A DNA stretch of 44,035 nucleotides, from contig CAZOBN010000025.1 of assembly GCA_964577835.1 (NCBI GenBank), positions 1-44,035 of the forward strand. Reading direction: 5' to 3'. The notes below the pieces were generated by a model. It was given only the letters and a program-made list of their open reading frames with translations, did no database searches and was not told the origin of the DNA. Below are positions 17,849 through 25,378 of this stretch, in pieces. Source of the stretch: CAVVYA01 sp964577835. Lineage in GTDB: Bacteria > Pseudomonadota > Alphaproteobacteria > SMXQ01. Position 1 is the stretch's first letter; each line of letters begins with the position of its first letter. The position numbers and the translations under genes were made by a program.

Positions 17849-18051
17849 ATGGGTCCGGTCACGATCTTGGCGATTTCAGCGTCGATTTTCCTGGCCGCCC
17901 GCGGCAGCGACGAGAAGACCGTCGTTGTGAACCTGGGCCCCAGGCACAGCCGAGTACCACGGTGATCACGCCGGCGGAGGGTAACACGGCGGTCGTGCCG
18001 CAGTCCGGGTCGACGACGAAGGTTCGCCCGAATAACCAAGCGATCGGCTAG
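17849..18051 (+). pseudogene. Small lipoprotein-like gene, frameshifted and with altered lipobox
   Basis: ATG 17849 follows CGAGGAGG and opens MGPVTILAISASIFLAARGSD, then EKTVVVNLG. The pattern is that of small alphaproteobacterial lipoproteins with LAACGSDEKTVVV, but the lipobox cysteine position reads arginine (CGC instead of TGC). After about 17937 the repetitive PQ/T-rich continuation typical of these proteins lies in another frame: QAQPSTTVITPAEGNTAVVP to RPNNQAIG, stop at 18049-18051. The shift falls in a GGGCCCC run. The product would be about 66 residues. Two separate defects in so short a gene favour real decay, but an indel error cannot be excluded. Confidence 0.55.
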
Positions 18052-18121
18052 GTCGTTTGCGTAGTCCCATAAAACGGCGTGTTGGCGCAGGCTGCGGCAA
18101 ACACGTCCATCGATTCCGATC

Positions 18122-19261
18122 ATGACACATGAACCGGCTGCTCTGCGGGATAACGCGTCTAAGGCAGAGCCGGGCGTCACGGAACTGAATCCTCCGGCGG
18201 AAGAGCGTCCGGAGATGTCGCTGCCGCACGACCCGAAGAGCATCTTCCTCGGCGGGTTGTTCTTCCTCGCCACGCTCGCCGCCCTCTACGTGGCGGGCGA
18301 CATCATCCTTCCCATCCTGATCGCGTTTCTCCTCAAGCTCCTGCTGCAGCCGGCGCTCGGTCCGTTCGAGCGGCTGCATGTGCCACGTGCCATCGCCGCC
18401 CTTTTGGTGGTTTTCGTCGTCGCCACCGGAATCGTCGGATTTGTCGTCCTGGTGTCCGGTCCGGCGATGACGTGGGTGCAAAAAATTCCCGAGGGGTTTC
18501 CCCGCCTCGAGAAGCACATGAAGCAGATCACCCAGCCGATCGCTCAGATCGAAAGGGTGTTGAAGCGGGCCGAGAAGGTTGCTCAGGGTCCGACGGACGG
18601 CACGCCCTCGGTGAAGGTGCAGGGCGCCGGCCTTGCCGACACGTTGGTTGCCGGAACGTTCAACCTCGTGGTCGGCATCCTCACCACCGTGCTTCTGCTG
18701 TTCTTTCTGCTGGCGGTCGGCGACACCTTCCTGCGACGAATTGTCGAAGTGCTGCCGCGGTTCAAGGACAAGCGGCAGGCGGTCGACATCGTGCAGCAGG
18801 TCGAGCACGACATCTCGGCCTATCTCATCACCATTTCCGCCATCAACCTCATGGTCGCCATCGCCACCGGCGTCGCCATGCATTTCTATGGCCTTGGCGA
18901 TGCGATCCTGTGGGGCGCCCTGGCGTTCCTGCTCAACTACGTGCCCATCCTCGGGCCGATGGTCGGCATCGGGGTCTTCGGACTGGTCGGCTTGCTGAGC
19001 TTCGACTCGCTGGGACTCGCCCTGATTCCCGCCGGGATCTATCTGCTCATCCATGTGGTCGAGGGCGAATTCGTCACGCCGCTGATCCTCGCCAAGCGCC
19101 TGACCCTGAACCCGGTCATCATCATCCTGTCGCTGATCTTCTGGTACTGGATGTGGGGAGTCCCGGGCGCCATTCTGGCCGTGCCCATCCTCGCGATCGT
19201 CAAGATCATCTGCGACCGCATCAAGCCGCTCATGGCGGTCGGCCACTTCCTGGAAGGCTGA
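18122..19261 (+). CDS. AI-2E family (PerM-like) membrane permease
   Basis: A 379-residue inner-membrane protein of the AI-2E/PerM family. After a polar leader of about 40 residues come hydrophobic segments at IFLGGLFFLATLAALYVAGD, ILPILIAFLLKLLL and IAALLVVFVVATGIVGFVVL. A periplasmic or cytoplasmic helical region around 120-175 follows. The conserved C-terminal block has ILWGALAFLLNYVPILGPM, EGEFVTPLILAKRLTLNPV and FWYWMWGVPGAILAVPILAI. Family members export small molecules or act as sodium/proton-linked carriers; the substrate here is not known. The ATG at 18122 has no clear ribosome site, and an internal ATG after CCGGAG at 18214 (MSLPHDPKS) is an alternative. Confidence 0.9.
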   Translation: MTHEPAALRDNASKAEPGVTELNPPAEERPEMSLPHDPKSIFLGGLFFLATLAALYVAGDIILPILIAFLLKLLLQPALGPFERLHVPRAIAALLVVFVVATGIVGFVVLVSGPAMTWVQKIPEGFPRLEKHMKQITQPIAQIERVLKRAEKVAQGPTDGTPSVKVQGAGLADTLVAGTFNLVVGILTTVLLLFFLLAVGDTFLRRIVEVLPRFKDKRQAVDIVQQVEHDISAYLITISAINLMVAIATGVAMHFYGLGDAILWGALAFLLNYVPILGPMVGIGVFGLVGLLSFDSLGLALIPAGIYLLIHVVEGEFVTPLILAKRLTLNPVIIILSLIFWYWMWGVPGAILAVPILAIVKIICDRIKPLMAVGHFLEG

Positions 19262-19381
19262 AGCCCGGACGTCGGCGGCGTTGGGCCAGCGAAGCGTCGC
19301 CGCGTGCGGCATAGTTGCGGTCCGGACCCATATCGAGGGGTTGTGCGTTGATAGTCACAACCGCCGATGCACGAGGACGCC

Positions 19382-19801
19382 ATGGCCGAGCCACGCCGAC
19401 CGCAGATCGCCACCGATACAGTTTGCCGCCTCGTCGTCAGGGCGCGGCAATTCGATGTGAAGGAGGGCGCCGTCGTTCCGGACGACGGGAGCAACGGGAT
19501 CGACGACGGTTTCCGCAATGTGTTGGAGGATACGCCGGACGATCCGGTGTTCGAGGAAGCGAGAGCCTTCATCAACGACCTCGACATCGACGAGCAGTGC
19601 GAGCTGGTGGCCCTGATGTGGATCGGGCGCGGCGATTTCGACCCGAGCGAATTCGGCAACGCCGTCGCCGTGGCGCGCGACGAGCACACCGATCGCACGG
19701 CCGAGTATCTGCTGCGCACGCCGCTGCTCGGCGACCTGCTCACCGAAGGCATGGCCAACTACGACATGACCTGCGAGGATTTCGAGCGAGAGCACCTCTA
19801 G
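19382..19801 (+). CDS. DUF3775 family protein
   Basis: A 139-residue acidic protein resembling the alphaproteobacterial DUF3775 family. It is recognised by the pairing of an N-terminal CRLVVRARQFDVKEGAVVPD block with a C-terminal INDLDIDEQCELVALMWIGR and ARDEHTDRTAEYLLRTPLLGD. The function is unknown. The ATG at 19382 (MAEPRRPQ) follows CGAGGACG; the in-frame ATG at 19367 is less well placed. It stands alone on its strand, followed by a palindromic repeat that has been split by a small mobile element. Confidence 0.8.
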   Translation: MAEPRRPQIATDTVCRLVVRARQFDVKEGAVVPDDGSNGIDDGFRNVLEDTPDDPVFEEARAFINDLDIDEQCELVALMWIGRGDFDPSEFGNAVAVARDEHTDRTAEYLLRTPLLGDLLTEGMANYDMTCEDFEREHL

Positions 19802-19872
19802 GCCGGGTCCTACGCCAGTCCTTCGCTCCGGCGTTTTTTCGTTACGCGACAGTCGCCGGAAATCTTTCTAGG

Positions 19873-20052
19873 GCGTCATGGCCCAGCTTGACCCACTACT
19901 GTCCGGTAGGCGCACCTAAGTGATTCATTTGATTCAAAATATCAGTCTCATGTCTCGAGTGCCAGGAATCGTGCGATTCGTGAAGCAAACTAACGCATTG
20001 CCGCGACTCAGAAAAATCTCTACCGGACAGTAGTGAGCTTGACCGGGCCATG
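19873..20052. repeat. REP-like palindrome interrupted by a small mobile element
   Basis: GCGTCATGGCCC-AGCTTGACC on the left and AGCTTGACC-GGGCCATGATG on the right are the two halves of the CGTCATGGCCC...GGGCCATC palindrome seen intact at 31333-31360. Removing the element and one AGCTTGACC copy restores a standard repeat unit. Confidence 0.8.
19894..20035. mobile_element. 142-bp MITE-like element with 16-bp terminal inverted repeats
   Basis: The ends are CACTACTGTCCGGTAG (19894-19909) and its exact reverse complement CTACCGGACAGTAGTG (20020-20035). The element is flanked on both sides by AGCTTGACC (19885-19893 and 20036-20044), a nine-base target duplication. The interior is AT-richer than its surroundings and has no coding frame. 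It also holds the near-palindrome GAATCGTGCGATTC. This is the structure of a non-autonomous element moved by a transposase encoded elsewhere; no matching transposase is in the window. Confidence 0.85.
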
Positions 20053-20079
20053 ATGATTGTAACAAAGGCTAGCCGCGGT

Positions 20080-21576
20080 TCACCGCCCGAGCTTGTCGAG
20101 AAACGCCAGCTTGCCTTTCCACTTCTTCTCCACCTCGGCGGCATAGTCCTTGGACACGGTGTTCACCTTGGGGAATTCGTCCTTCCAGTGGTAGGGACGC
20201 ACCGCGTAGATGATGATGCGCGAGTTGGTGGTGTTCTCGGCCTCGCGGTTCTCCGGCAACAGCATCGGATCGATATAGCCGGTCCAGCAGCCGTCGATGA
20301 TGTCGGTCGCGGTCTTCGGGTCCCAGCGGGTGGCGACCGCCCACATCACCTCAGCCGGGTTGGTGATGTCGATGTCGTCGTCAACGATGATGACGATGCG
20401 CCCGAGGTAGGCCGCCGATCCGCAGCCCACGGCCACCAGCCCCGCCATCTTGGCGTGGCCCGGGTGGAGCTGCTGGATGGCGATCACGTTGATGAAGCGC
20501 GAGCCGCCGCCCGGCATCTTCCACACGCCCTTGATGCCCGCCACGCCGGCCGCTTCCAGATCGTCCCACAGCGCGGCCGCGCGGATCAGCGCCGAGCCCG
20601 CCGTGCCGAAATAGGTGCCGGGGTAGGTCGGCTTGGCGGGCGGCGCGCCGACGATGATCGGATCGTTGCGGTGATAGATCGCCTCGATCCTGAGCACCGG
20701 TTCGGGCCGCGAGTTGGAGGCGTAGTAGCCCGGCCATTCGCCGAACGGGCCTTCCTCGCGGGTCTCCTCCTCGGGCGGCGGCATGAAGCTCTCGAAGACG
20801 ATTTCCGAATCGGCCGGGAAGGGCACGCCGGTGACCTTGCCCGCGATCAGCGGGATCGGCCGGCCGATACGTCCGCCCGCCGCGGCGAATTCGGACGCGC
20901 CTTCCGCGAGGGTCGAGGCGGCGGCGGCGCCGAGCGCGGGCGACTGGCCGACGCTGATCGCCATCGGGCAGGGCTTGCCTTGCGCCCAGTATTTCTTGCG
21001 GATTGTGTCGGCATGCTTGCCGGGCTCGATGAACACGGTCAGGGTTTTTTTGTCGATCACCTGAACGCGGTAGGTGCCGGCATTGACCCAGTCGCTCTCG
21101 GGATCCTTGGCGATCACCATGCATTCGGTGCCGATGTAACGCCCGCCGTCGCCCTCGTGCCAGTGCGGCGTCGGAAAGACGAGGGCATCGACGGCATCGC
21201 CCTCCATGACGTTCTCCATCACCGGCCCGGTATTGACCATGACCGGCGGGATCGGCTCGGAGCGCTTGCGGCGGTGCTTGCGGTAGCTCTGCACCAGTTC
21301 GAGTCCGACGCCCGGGTTGAGCACCTTGGACGAGCGCACATTGACCACGACCCGGTGGTTCGCCGGATAGCCCTTGATGTTCTTGAACAGCAGCACCGGC
21401 GGAATCGGATGCTGCAGGCTGAGCTCGTAGAGCGCGCCGATTTCCAGGTGCGGGTCGGCGCCCTCGATCACCTGCAGCTCGCCGAGCTCCTCGGCGATGT
21501 CCAGGCATGTGCGAAGATCGGCGAGCGCCTCCTGGCGCCGGTTCTCGCTCTTGGTCTCCGCAACACTGTCCGCCAT
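20080..21576 (-). CDS. UbiD-family prenylated-FMN decarboxylase
   Basis: A 498-residue UbiD-family enzyme, which adds or removes CO2 on aromatic or unsaturated acids using prenylated FMN. The catalytic residues of the family are in place: R170 (NAGTYRVQV) and the pair E275/E280 (EEGPFGEWPGYY). The prFMN- and metal-binding segments SDWVNAGTYRVQVIDKKTL and RHRWDPK-like ATRWDPKTATDIIDGCWTGY are present. The ATG at 21576 (MADSVAETK) follows GAGGAGAGG; an upstream ATG at 21591 lies in a repeat. It is closely related, along its whole length, to the UbiD at 27409. The binding protein at 21707 lies upstream on the same strand, separated by four tandem hairpin repeats. No ubiX (prFMN synthase) is in the window. 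Confidence 0.93.
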   Translation of the reverse strand: MADSVAETKSENRRQEALADLRTCLDIAEELGELQVIEGADPHLEIGALYELSLQHPIPPVLLFKNIKGYPANHRVVVNVRSSKVLNPGVGLELVQSYRKHRRKRSEPIPPVMVNTGPVMENVMEGDAVDALVFPTPHWHEGDGGRYIGTECMVIAKDPESDWVNAGTYRVQVIDKKTLTVFIEPGKHADTIRKKYWAQGKPCPMAISVGQSPALGAAAASTLAEGASEFAAAGGRIGRPIPLIAGKVTGVPFPADSEIVFESFMPPPEEETREEGPFGEWPGYYASNSRPEPVLRIEAIYHRNDPIIVGAPPAKPTYPGTYFGTAGSALIRAAALWDDLEAAGVAGIKGVWKMPGGGSRFINVIAIQQLHPGHAKMAGLVAVGCGSAAYLGRIVIIVDDDIDITNPAEVMWAVATRWDPKTATDIIDGCWTGYIDPMLLPENREAENTTNSRIIIYAVRPYHWKDEFPKVNTVSKDYAAEVEKKWKGKLAFLDKLGR

Positions 21577-21590
21577 AAAACCTCTCCTCA

Positions 21591-21730
21591 CCGGCGGCGC
21601 CTTAGCGCCGCGATCGAACGGCCTGCCGGCGGCGCTTTAGCGCCGCGACCGAACGGCCTGCCGGCGGCGCTTTAGCGCCGCGACCGAACGGCCTGCCGGC
21701 GGCGCTTTAGCGCCGCGACCGAACGGCCTG
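21591..21730. repeat. Four tandem 35-bp units, each a stem-loop
   Basis: Units at 21591-21625, 21626-21660, 21661-21695 and 21696-21730. The last three are identical and the first differs at two positions. Each unit begins CCGGCGGCGCTTTAGCGCC and ends CGAACGGCCTG, and holds the stem GCGGCGCT/AGCGCCGC. The unit at 21696 contains the last codons and stop of the binding-protein gene, so the array is a tandem copying of that gene end. The array fills the space between two minus-strand genes of one likely operon. Confidence 0.95.
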
Positions 21731-22726
21731 TTTGTATTTCTCGACGACCTCCGGCTTGGCATTGACCAGGCCGACAACCATCTTCTGCATCTCCTCGCCG
21801 GCGATCGGCTGCACTTCGAGCCGGGCCTTCTTGGCGTCGTCGAGGAAGCCCTGGTCGATCACCGCGTCGCTCAGGGCCTTGCGCAGGATGGCGACCCGGT
21901 CAGCCGGCGTGCCGGGCGGCGCGATCAACGGTCGGCCGATGCTCTCGGTGGTGGCGAGGAGTGAGACGATCTGGCGTTGCTCGTCGGTTTCGGCGAATTC
22001 GATCAGCGTCGGCACGTCGGGCAGCAGCGGATCGCGCTCGAGTGTCATCTGGAAGATGACGTTGATCTTCTTGTCCTTGATCCAGTTCGGGTTCTGGAAC
22101 ATGTAAGAAATATAGGAGTTGCTGCCGCGGCCCTGCACTTCGCCGCGCTCCATGGCGACATTGATCTCCGCCCCGCCATGATAGCCGGTGATCACCTTGA
22201 ACTTGGTGCCGAACAGGCTGTTGGCCATCAGCGGATACATTTCCATGGTGGTGCCCGGCGTGGTGGCGCCGATCAGCACTTCTTTCTGCTTGGCATCGGC
22301 CAGGGTCTTCACGCCGGACGTTTCCCAGGTGACCAGGACGTTGGCCGGACTGGCGACGGTGCCGATCCAGTGGAATTCGGCGCAGTTGAATGAGACCTTG
22401 GATGGATTGAGTATCTGGGCCATGGGCACGGTGTTGAGCGGCGCGCCGAGCACGGTGCCGTCCTTGGGCGCGACGCTGTAGAGCCAGGACGTCACGACCG
22501 TGCCGGCGGCCCCTGGCATGTTGCGTGGCACCAGCGTCGGGTTGCCGGGGATGTGCTTGCCCATGTGACGCGCCAGCAAGCGGCCATAGGCGTCATAGCT
22601 GCCGCCCGCGGCAGAGCCGATGACGATCTGCAGGGTCTTGTCCTTGTAGAAATCCTCGGCCGTCGCCGGCAGCGACAGCAAGACGCCGCTCGCTACCGCC
22701 AGCCCGCGCATCGTGGTAATCTTCAT
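21707..22726 (-). CDS. Tripartite tricarboxylate transporter substrate-binding protein (Bug/TctC type)
   Basis: A 339-residue exported binding protein. The signal peptide is MKITTMRGLAVASGVLLSLP, ending near ATAE. Mature features are FYKDKTLQIVIGSAAGGSYD, HMGKHIPGNP, VPRNMPGAAGTVVTSWLY and ITGYHGGAEINVAMERGEVQ. It groups with the proteins at 13821 and 24071. GGGAGGATC precedes the ATG. Its 3' end, EKYKQAVRSRR and the stop, lies in the last unit of the tandem repeat. The next gene downstream on the strand is a UbiD decarboxylase, so uptake and decarboxylation of the same acid are a reasonable inference. The start is divergent from the bicupin at 22890 across a palindrome-rich control region. 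Confidence 0.9.
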   Translation of the reverse strand: MKITTMRGLAVASGVLLSLPATAEDFYKDKTLQIVIGSAAGGSYDAYGRLLARHMGKHIPGNPTLVPRNMPGAAGTVVTSWLYSVAPKDGTVLGAPLNTVPMAQILNPSKVSFNCAEFHWIGTVASPANVLVTWETSGVKTLADAKQKEVLIGATTPGTTMEMYPLMANSLFGTKFKVITGYHGGAEINVAMERGEVQGRGSNSYISYMFQNPNWIKDKKINVIFQMTLERDPLLPDVPTLIEFAETDEQRQIVSLLATTESIGRPLIAPPGTPADRVAILRKALSDAVIDQGFLDDAKKARLEVQPIAGEEMQKMVVGLVNAKPEVVEKYKQAVRSRR

Positions 22727-22780
22727 GCGATCCTCCCAAAGTGGCGGTCGTTGCCATGCCGCCGAACCTAGCGTATCGTG

Positions 22781-22812
22781 CGTTTTCGAGAAAACGAAAC
22801 GATTTTCGTTTT
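22781..22812. promoter_or_regulatory. Nested palindromes in the divergent promoter region, candidate operator
   Basis: CGTTTTC-GA-GAAAACG (22781-22796) overlaps AAAACGAAA-CGAT-TTTCGTTTT (22791-22812). Both are perfect in their arms. They lie between the divergent binding-protein/UbiD and bicupin transcription units, about 55 bases before the minus-strand ATG. Two overlapping AT-rich palindromes suit a dimeric regulator such as the IclR protein encoded at 30399-31196, but that link is inferred. Confidence 0.5.
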
Positions 22813-22889
22813 TTACAATTCATCGGCCGATGCCGCAAGAGTCGCGAAAGCGGCCGCAACAAGCGCAACGAGGGGAGACGCGTTTCACG

Positions 22890-23996
22890 ATGGTCAGCGT
22901 CAGCGCAACCCATATCGGTATTCCCTGGGACCGTCGCACGCCGTTCGAGCGCTGGGTCGAGGACGACCTGAAGCTCGAGCTGCAGCGCGGCTACGCCGCC
23001 GGCAATTTCAAGAAGACCCCTCTGCGGCCGTGGAAAGAGCGCGGCTTCAACGCGAGCTTCTACGATATCATCGGCGCGGAATCCCTGGCCGGCATGTTCA
23101 TCGGCGAGATTCCGCCCGGCCAGTCGAGCAAGCCGACCAAGCAGATGTATGACGAGGTGATCTTCATCATCTCGGGCACCGGCTCGACCACCGTCGATAC
23201 GCCCAAGGGCCGCATCTCCTTCGAATGGAATTCGCGCAGCCTGTTCGCAGTGCCGCTCAATCACACCTACCGGTTGCACAACGGCTCGGGTCAGGAGCCG
23301 GTGCGTTTCATCAGCGTGAACACGCTGCCGATCGTCTACAACCTGTACCGCGATCCAGGCTTCATCTACGGCTGCGATTGGCAGTTCGAGCGCATCGATC
23401 CGACCGCCGATCCGTCCGACGCGGTGCTCTACAAGCCCGACGAGAAGCACGAGCGCACGGCGGTGAATCTCTACGAGACCACGTTCGTGCCCGACGTGGT
23501 GGCCGTCCCGCGCTCCGGCTTCGCCGAGCGGGGCACCGGCAACCGGACGGCTTATTTCGAGCTGGCCAACAGCGTGATCTCGGTGCACCTCGCCGAAATC
23601 CCCGGGCTGCAGTTCTTCAATCCGCACCGCCACGGACCGTCTGCCTTCGTCTTCGTGCTCGAAGGCACCGGCTATTCGACCATGTGGCAGGACGGCGGCG
23701 AGGAAGTGCGTTTCGACTGGCCGGAGGACGACATCGGTCTGATCGTGCCGCCCAACATGTGGTGGCATGGCCATTTCGTCACCAGCCCGCGCTCGATCCA
23801 GCTCGCCATCAAGCTGCGTAGCCGCAAGATTCCGATCAACCATCTGTTCGACAAGACTCACAAGCACATTTCCGAAGGCGGCACGGTGCTCAAGTTCAAG
23901 GACCTGGAGGAGAACCTGCGCAAGCGCGTGTGGAACACCTACATCGAGGAATGCGCCAAGAAGGGCCATCAGGTGAAGACCCCGGAGATGGTGTGA
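22890..23996 (+). CDS. Bicupin protein
   Basis: A 368-residue two-cupin protein related to the one at 28884. The second cupin has a normal metal site: HRHGPSAFVFVLEGTG with two histidines and a later WWHGHF. The first cupin (IGEIPPGQSSKPTKQMYDEV and SGTGSTTVDTP) lacks the usual HxH and probably binds no metal. Bicupins of this kind include ring-cleaving dioxygenases, but the family here is not characterised. The ATG at 22890 (MVSVSATHIGIPWD) lies 12 bases after GAGGGGAG; ATG 22830 would add 20 residues with no better site. It heads a plus-strand unit with the binding protein at 24071 and is divergent from the UbiD unit. Confidence 0.82.
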   Translation: MVSVSATHIGIPWDRRTPFERWVEDDLKLELQRGYAAGNFKKTPLRPWKERGFNASFYDIIGAESLAGMFIGEIPPGQSSKPTKQMYDEVIFIISGTGSTTVDTPKGRISFEWNSRSLFAVPLNHTYRLHNGSGQEPVRFISVNTLPIVYNLYRDPGFIYGCDWQFERIDPTADPSDAVLYKPDEKHERTAVNLYETTFVPDVVAVPRSGFAERGTGNRTAYFELANSVISVHLAEIPGLQFFNPHRHGPSAFVFVLEGTGYSTMWQDGGEEVRFDWPEDDIGLIVPPNMWWHGHFVTSPRSIQLAIKLRSRKIPINHLFDKTHKHISEGGTVLKFKDLEENLRKRVWNTYIEECAKKGHQVKTPEMV

Positions 23997-24070
23997 CCAG
24001 AATGTAAATCGCCGAGTCAGCGTTCAGTACCCGACGCGCGCAGATCGGGAGCGAACAGGGGGAGAGAGGT

Positions 24071-25162
24071 ATGAAAGCTTGGACCATGGCCGCCATGGGC
24101 GGTGCGCTGCTGTCGGTCGCCGCCGCGAATTCCGCGGCGCGGGCCGACGCGGTATCGGACTTCTACGGCAAGACCGACGTGCGGCTGATCATCGGCGTCG
24201 CGGTCGGCGGCAGCTATGACGCCTCGGGCCGGCTGGTGGCGCGCCATATCGGCAAGCACATCCCGGGCAATCCGCGCATCCTGATCCAGAACATGCCGGG
24301 CGCCTCGAGCCGCGTCGCCGCCAATCATATCTACACGGTGGCGCCGAAGGACGGCTCGATCATCGGCGCGGTGTCGGAATCGATCCCGCTCGCCCAGGCG
24401 CTGGGCGAACAAGGCATCCGCTTCGACGCCAACAAGTTCAACTGGATCGGCACGCCGGTCCAGCCGGTCAGCGTGCTCGGCGTCTGGCATACCACGGGGA
24501 TCAAGACGCTCGAGGATACCAAGACCAAGGAGCTCGTGGTCGGGGCGACCAGCGTGAGCGGCACCAACTATGTCTACCCGGCGCTGATCAAGGAACTGCT
24601 CGGCGCGAAGTTCCGCATCGTCGTCGGCTATGACGGCGGCAATGCGATCAACCTCGCCATGGAACGCGGCGAGGTGGGCGCACGCGGCAGCCTCGTGTGG
24701 ACGCTGATCAAGCGCGAGCAGCCGGACTGGGTCCGCGAAGGCAAGTTGATCCCGATCGTGCAGATGACCATGGAGAAGGCGCCCGACCTGCAACATGTGC
24801 CGCGCCTGATCGACGTGGCCGACACGCCCGAGGCCAAGGTGGTGTTCGAGGTGCTGGCCTCGACCGACGGCATCGGCCGCCCGCTGCTCACCACGCCGGA
24901 CGTGCCGGCCGACCGCCTGGCTGCATTGCGCAAGGCGTTCGACACCATGGTCAAGGACCCCGAGTTCCTAGCCGACGCGGCGAAGGCGGGCGAGGACATC
25001 TCGCCCAATTCCGGCGAGACCCTGCAGAAAATCGTCGCCAACGTGCTGGCCGCGCCGCCGGCCGCCTTCGAGCTGTTCAAGACGGCCCTTTCCAAGCGGT
25101 CCGGCACGGTCGATTGCTCGGCCTTCACCGACCGGAAATATTGCGTGCGGGAAAAGCGTTAA
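24071..25162 (+). CDS. Tripartite tricarboxylate transporter substrate-binding protein (Bug/TctC type)
   Basis: A 363-residue exported binding protein with signal peptide MKAWTMAAMGGALLSVAAAN, ending near ARADA. Mature features are FYGKTDVRLIIGVAVGGSYD, ARHIGKHIPGNP, IQNMPGASSRVAANHIY and VVGYDGGNAINLAMERGEV. It belongs to the same subgroup as the proteins at 13821 and 21707. A short C-terminal extension carries two cysteines (DCSAFTDRKYC) that could form a disulfide in the periplasm. GAGAGGT precedes the ATG. It lies 74 bases after the bicupin and is likely in the same transcript. There is no membrane carrier nearby. Confidence 0.88.
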   Translation: MKAWTMAAMGGALLSVAAANSAARADAVSDFYGKTDVRLIIGVAVGGSYDASGRLVARHIGKHIPGNPRILIQNMPGASSRVAANHIYTVAPKDGSIIGAVSESIPLAQALGEQGIRFDANKFNWIGTPVQPVSVLGVWHTTGIKTLEDTKTKELVVGATSVSGTNYVYPALIKELLGAKFRIVVGYDGGNAINLAMERGEVGARGSLVWTLIKREQPDWVREGKLIPIVQMTMEKAPDLQHVPRLIDVADTPEAKVVFEVLASTDGIGRPLLTTPDVPADRLAALRKAFDTMVKDPEFLADAAKAGEDISPNSGETLQKIVANVLAAPPAAFELFKTALSKRSGTVDCSAFTDRKYCVREKR

Positions 25163-25378
25163 CCGGGGCCGCGGCCGCCGGCGGTCAATGGGATGTCGGT
25201 TAAGTCTTATAGCTGAGTGCCGGGCATGGCAGCGTCGTCGGCAGCGGCTTTGCCCGGGGACGGAAGACCGCCTACAATGCTCGGAAACAAAAGGACGCCC
25301 TCACGGCAAAGGGCTCCACGACAAAAGGCTTCAGCGGAACACGCGTTCAGCGGTGCAGCGGCGCAACGGGAGGTGTTC

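Noticed and set aside
21591..21730. Regular 35-bp repeats as a CRISPR array
   Set aside because: The units are directly adjacent with no spacers, and the unit at 21696 is part of a gene end.
22593..23969. Long minus-strand frame opposite the bicupin
   Set aside because: The plus-strand bicupin has clear cupin motifs; the opposite frame has none and is a codon-bias shadow.
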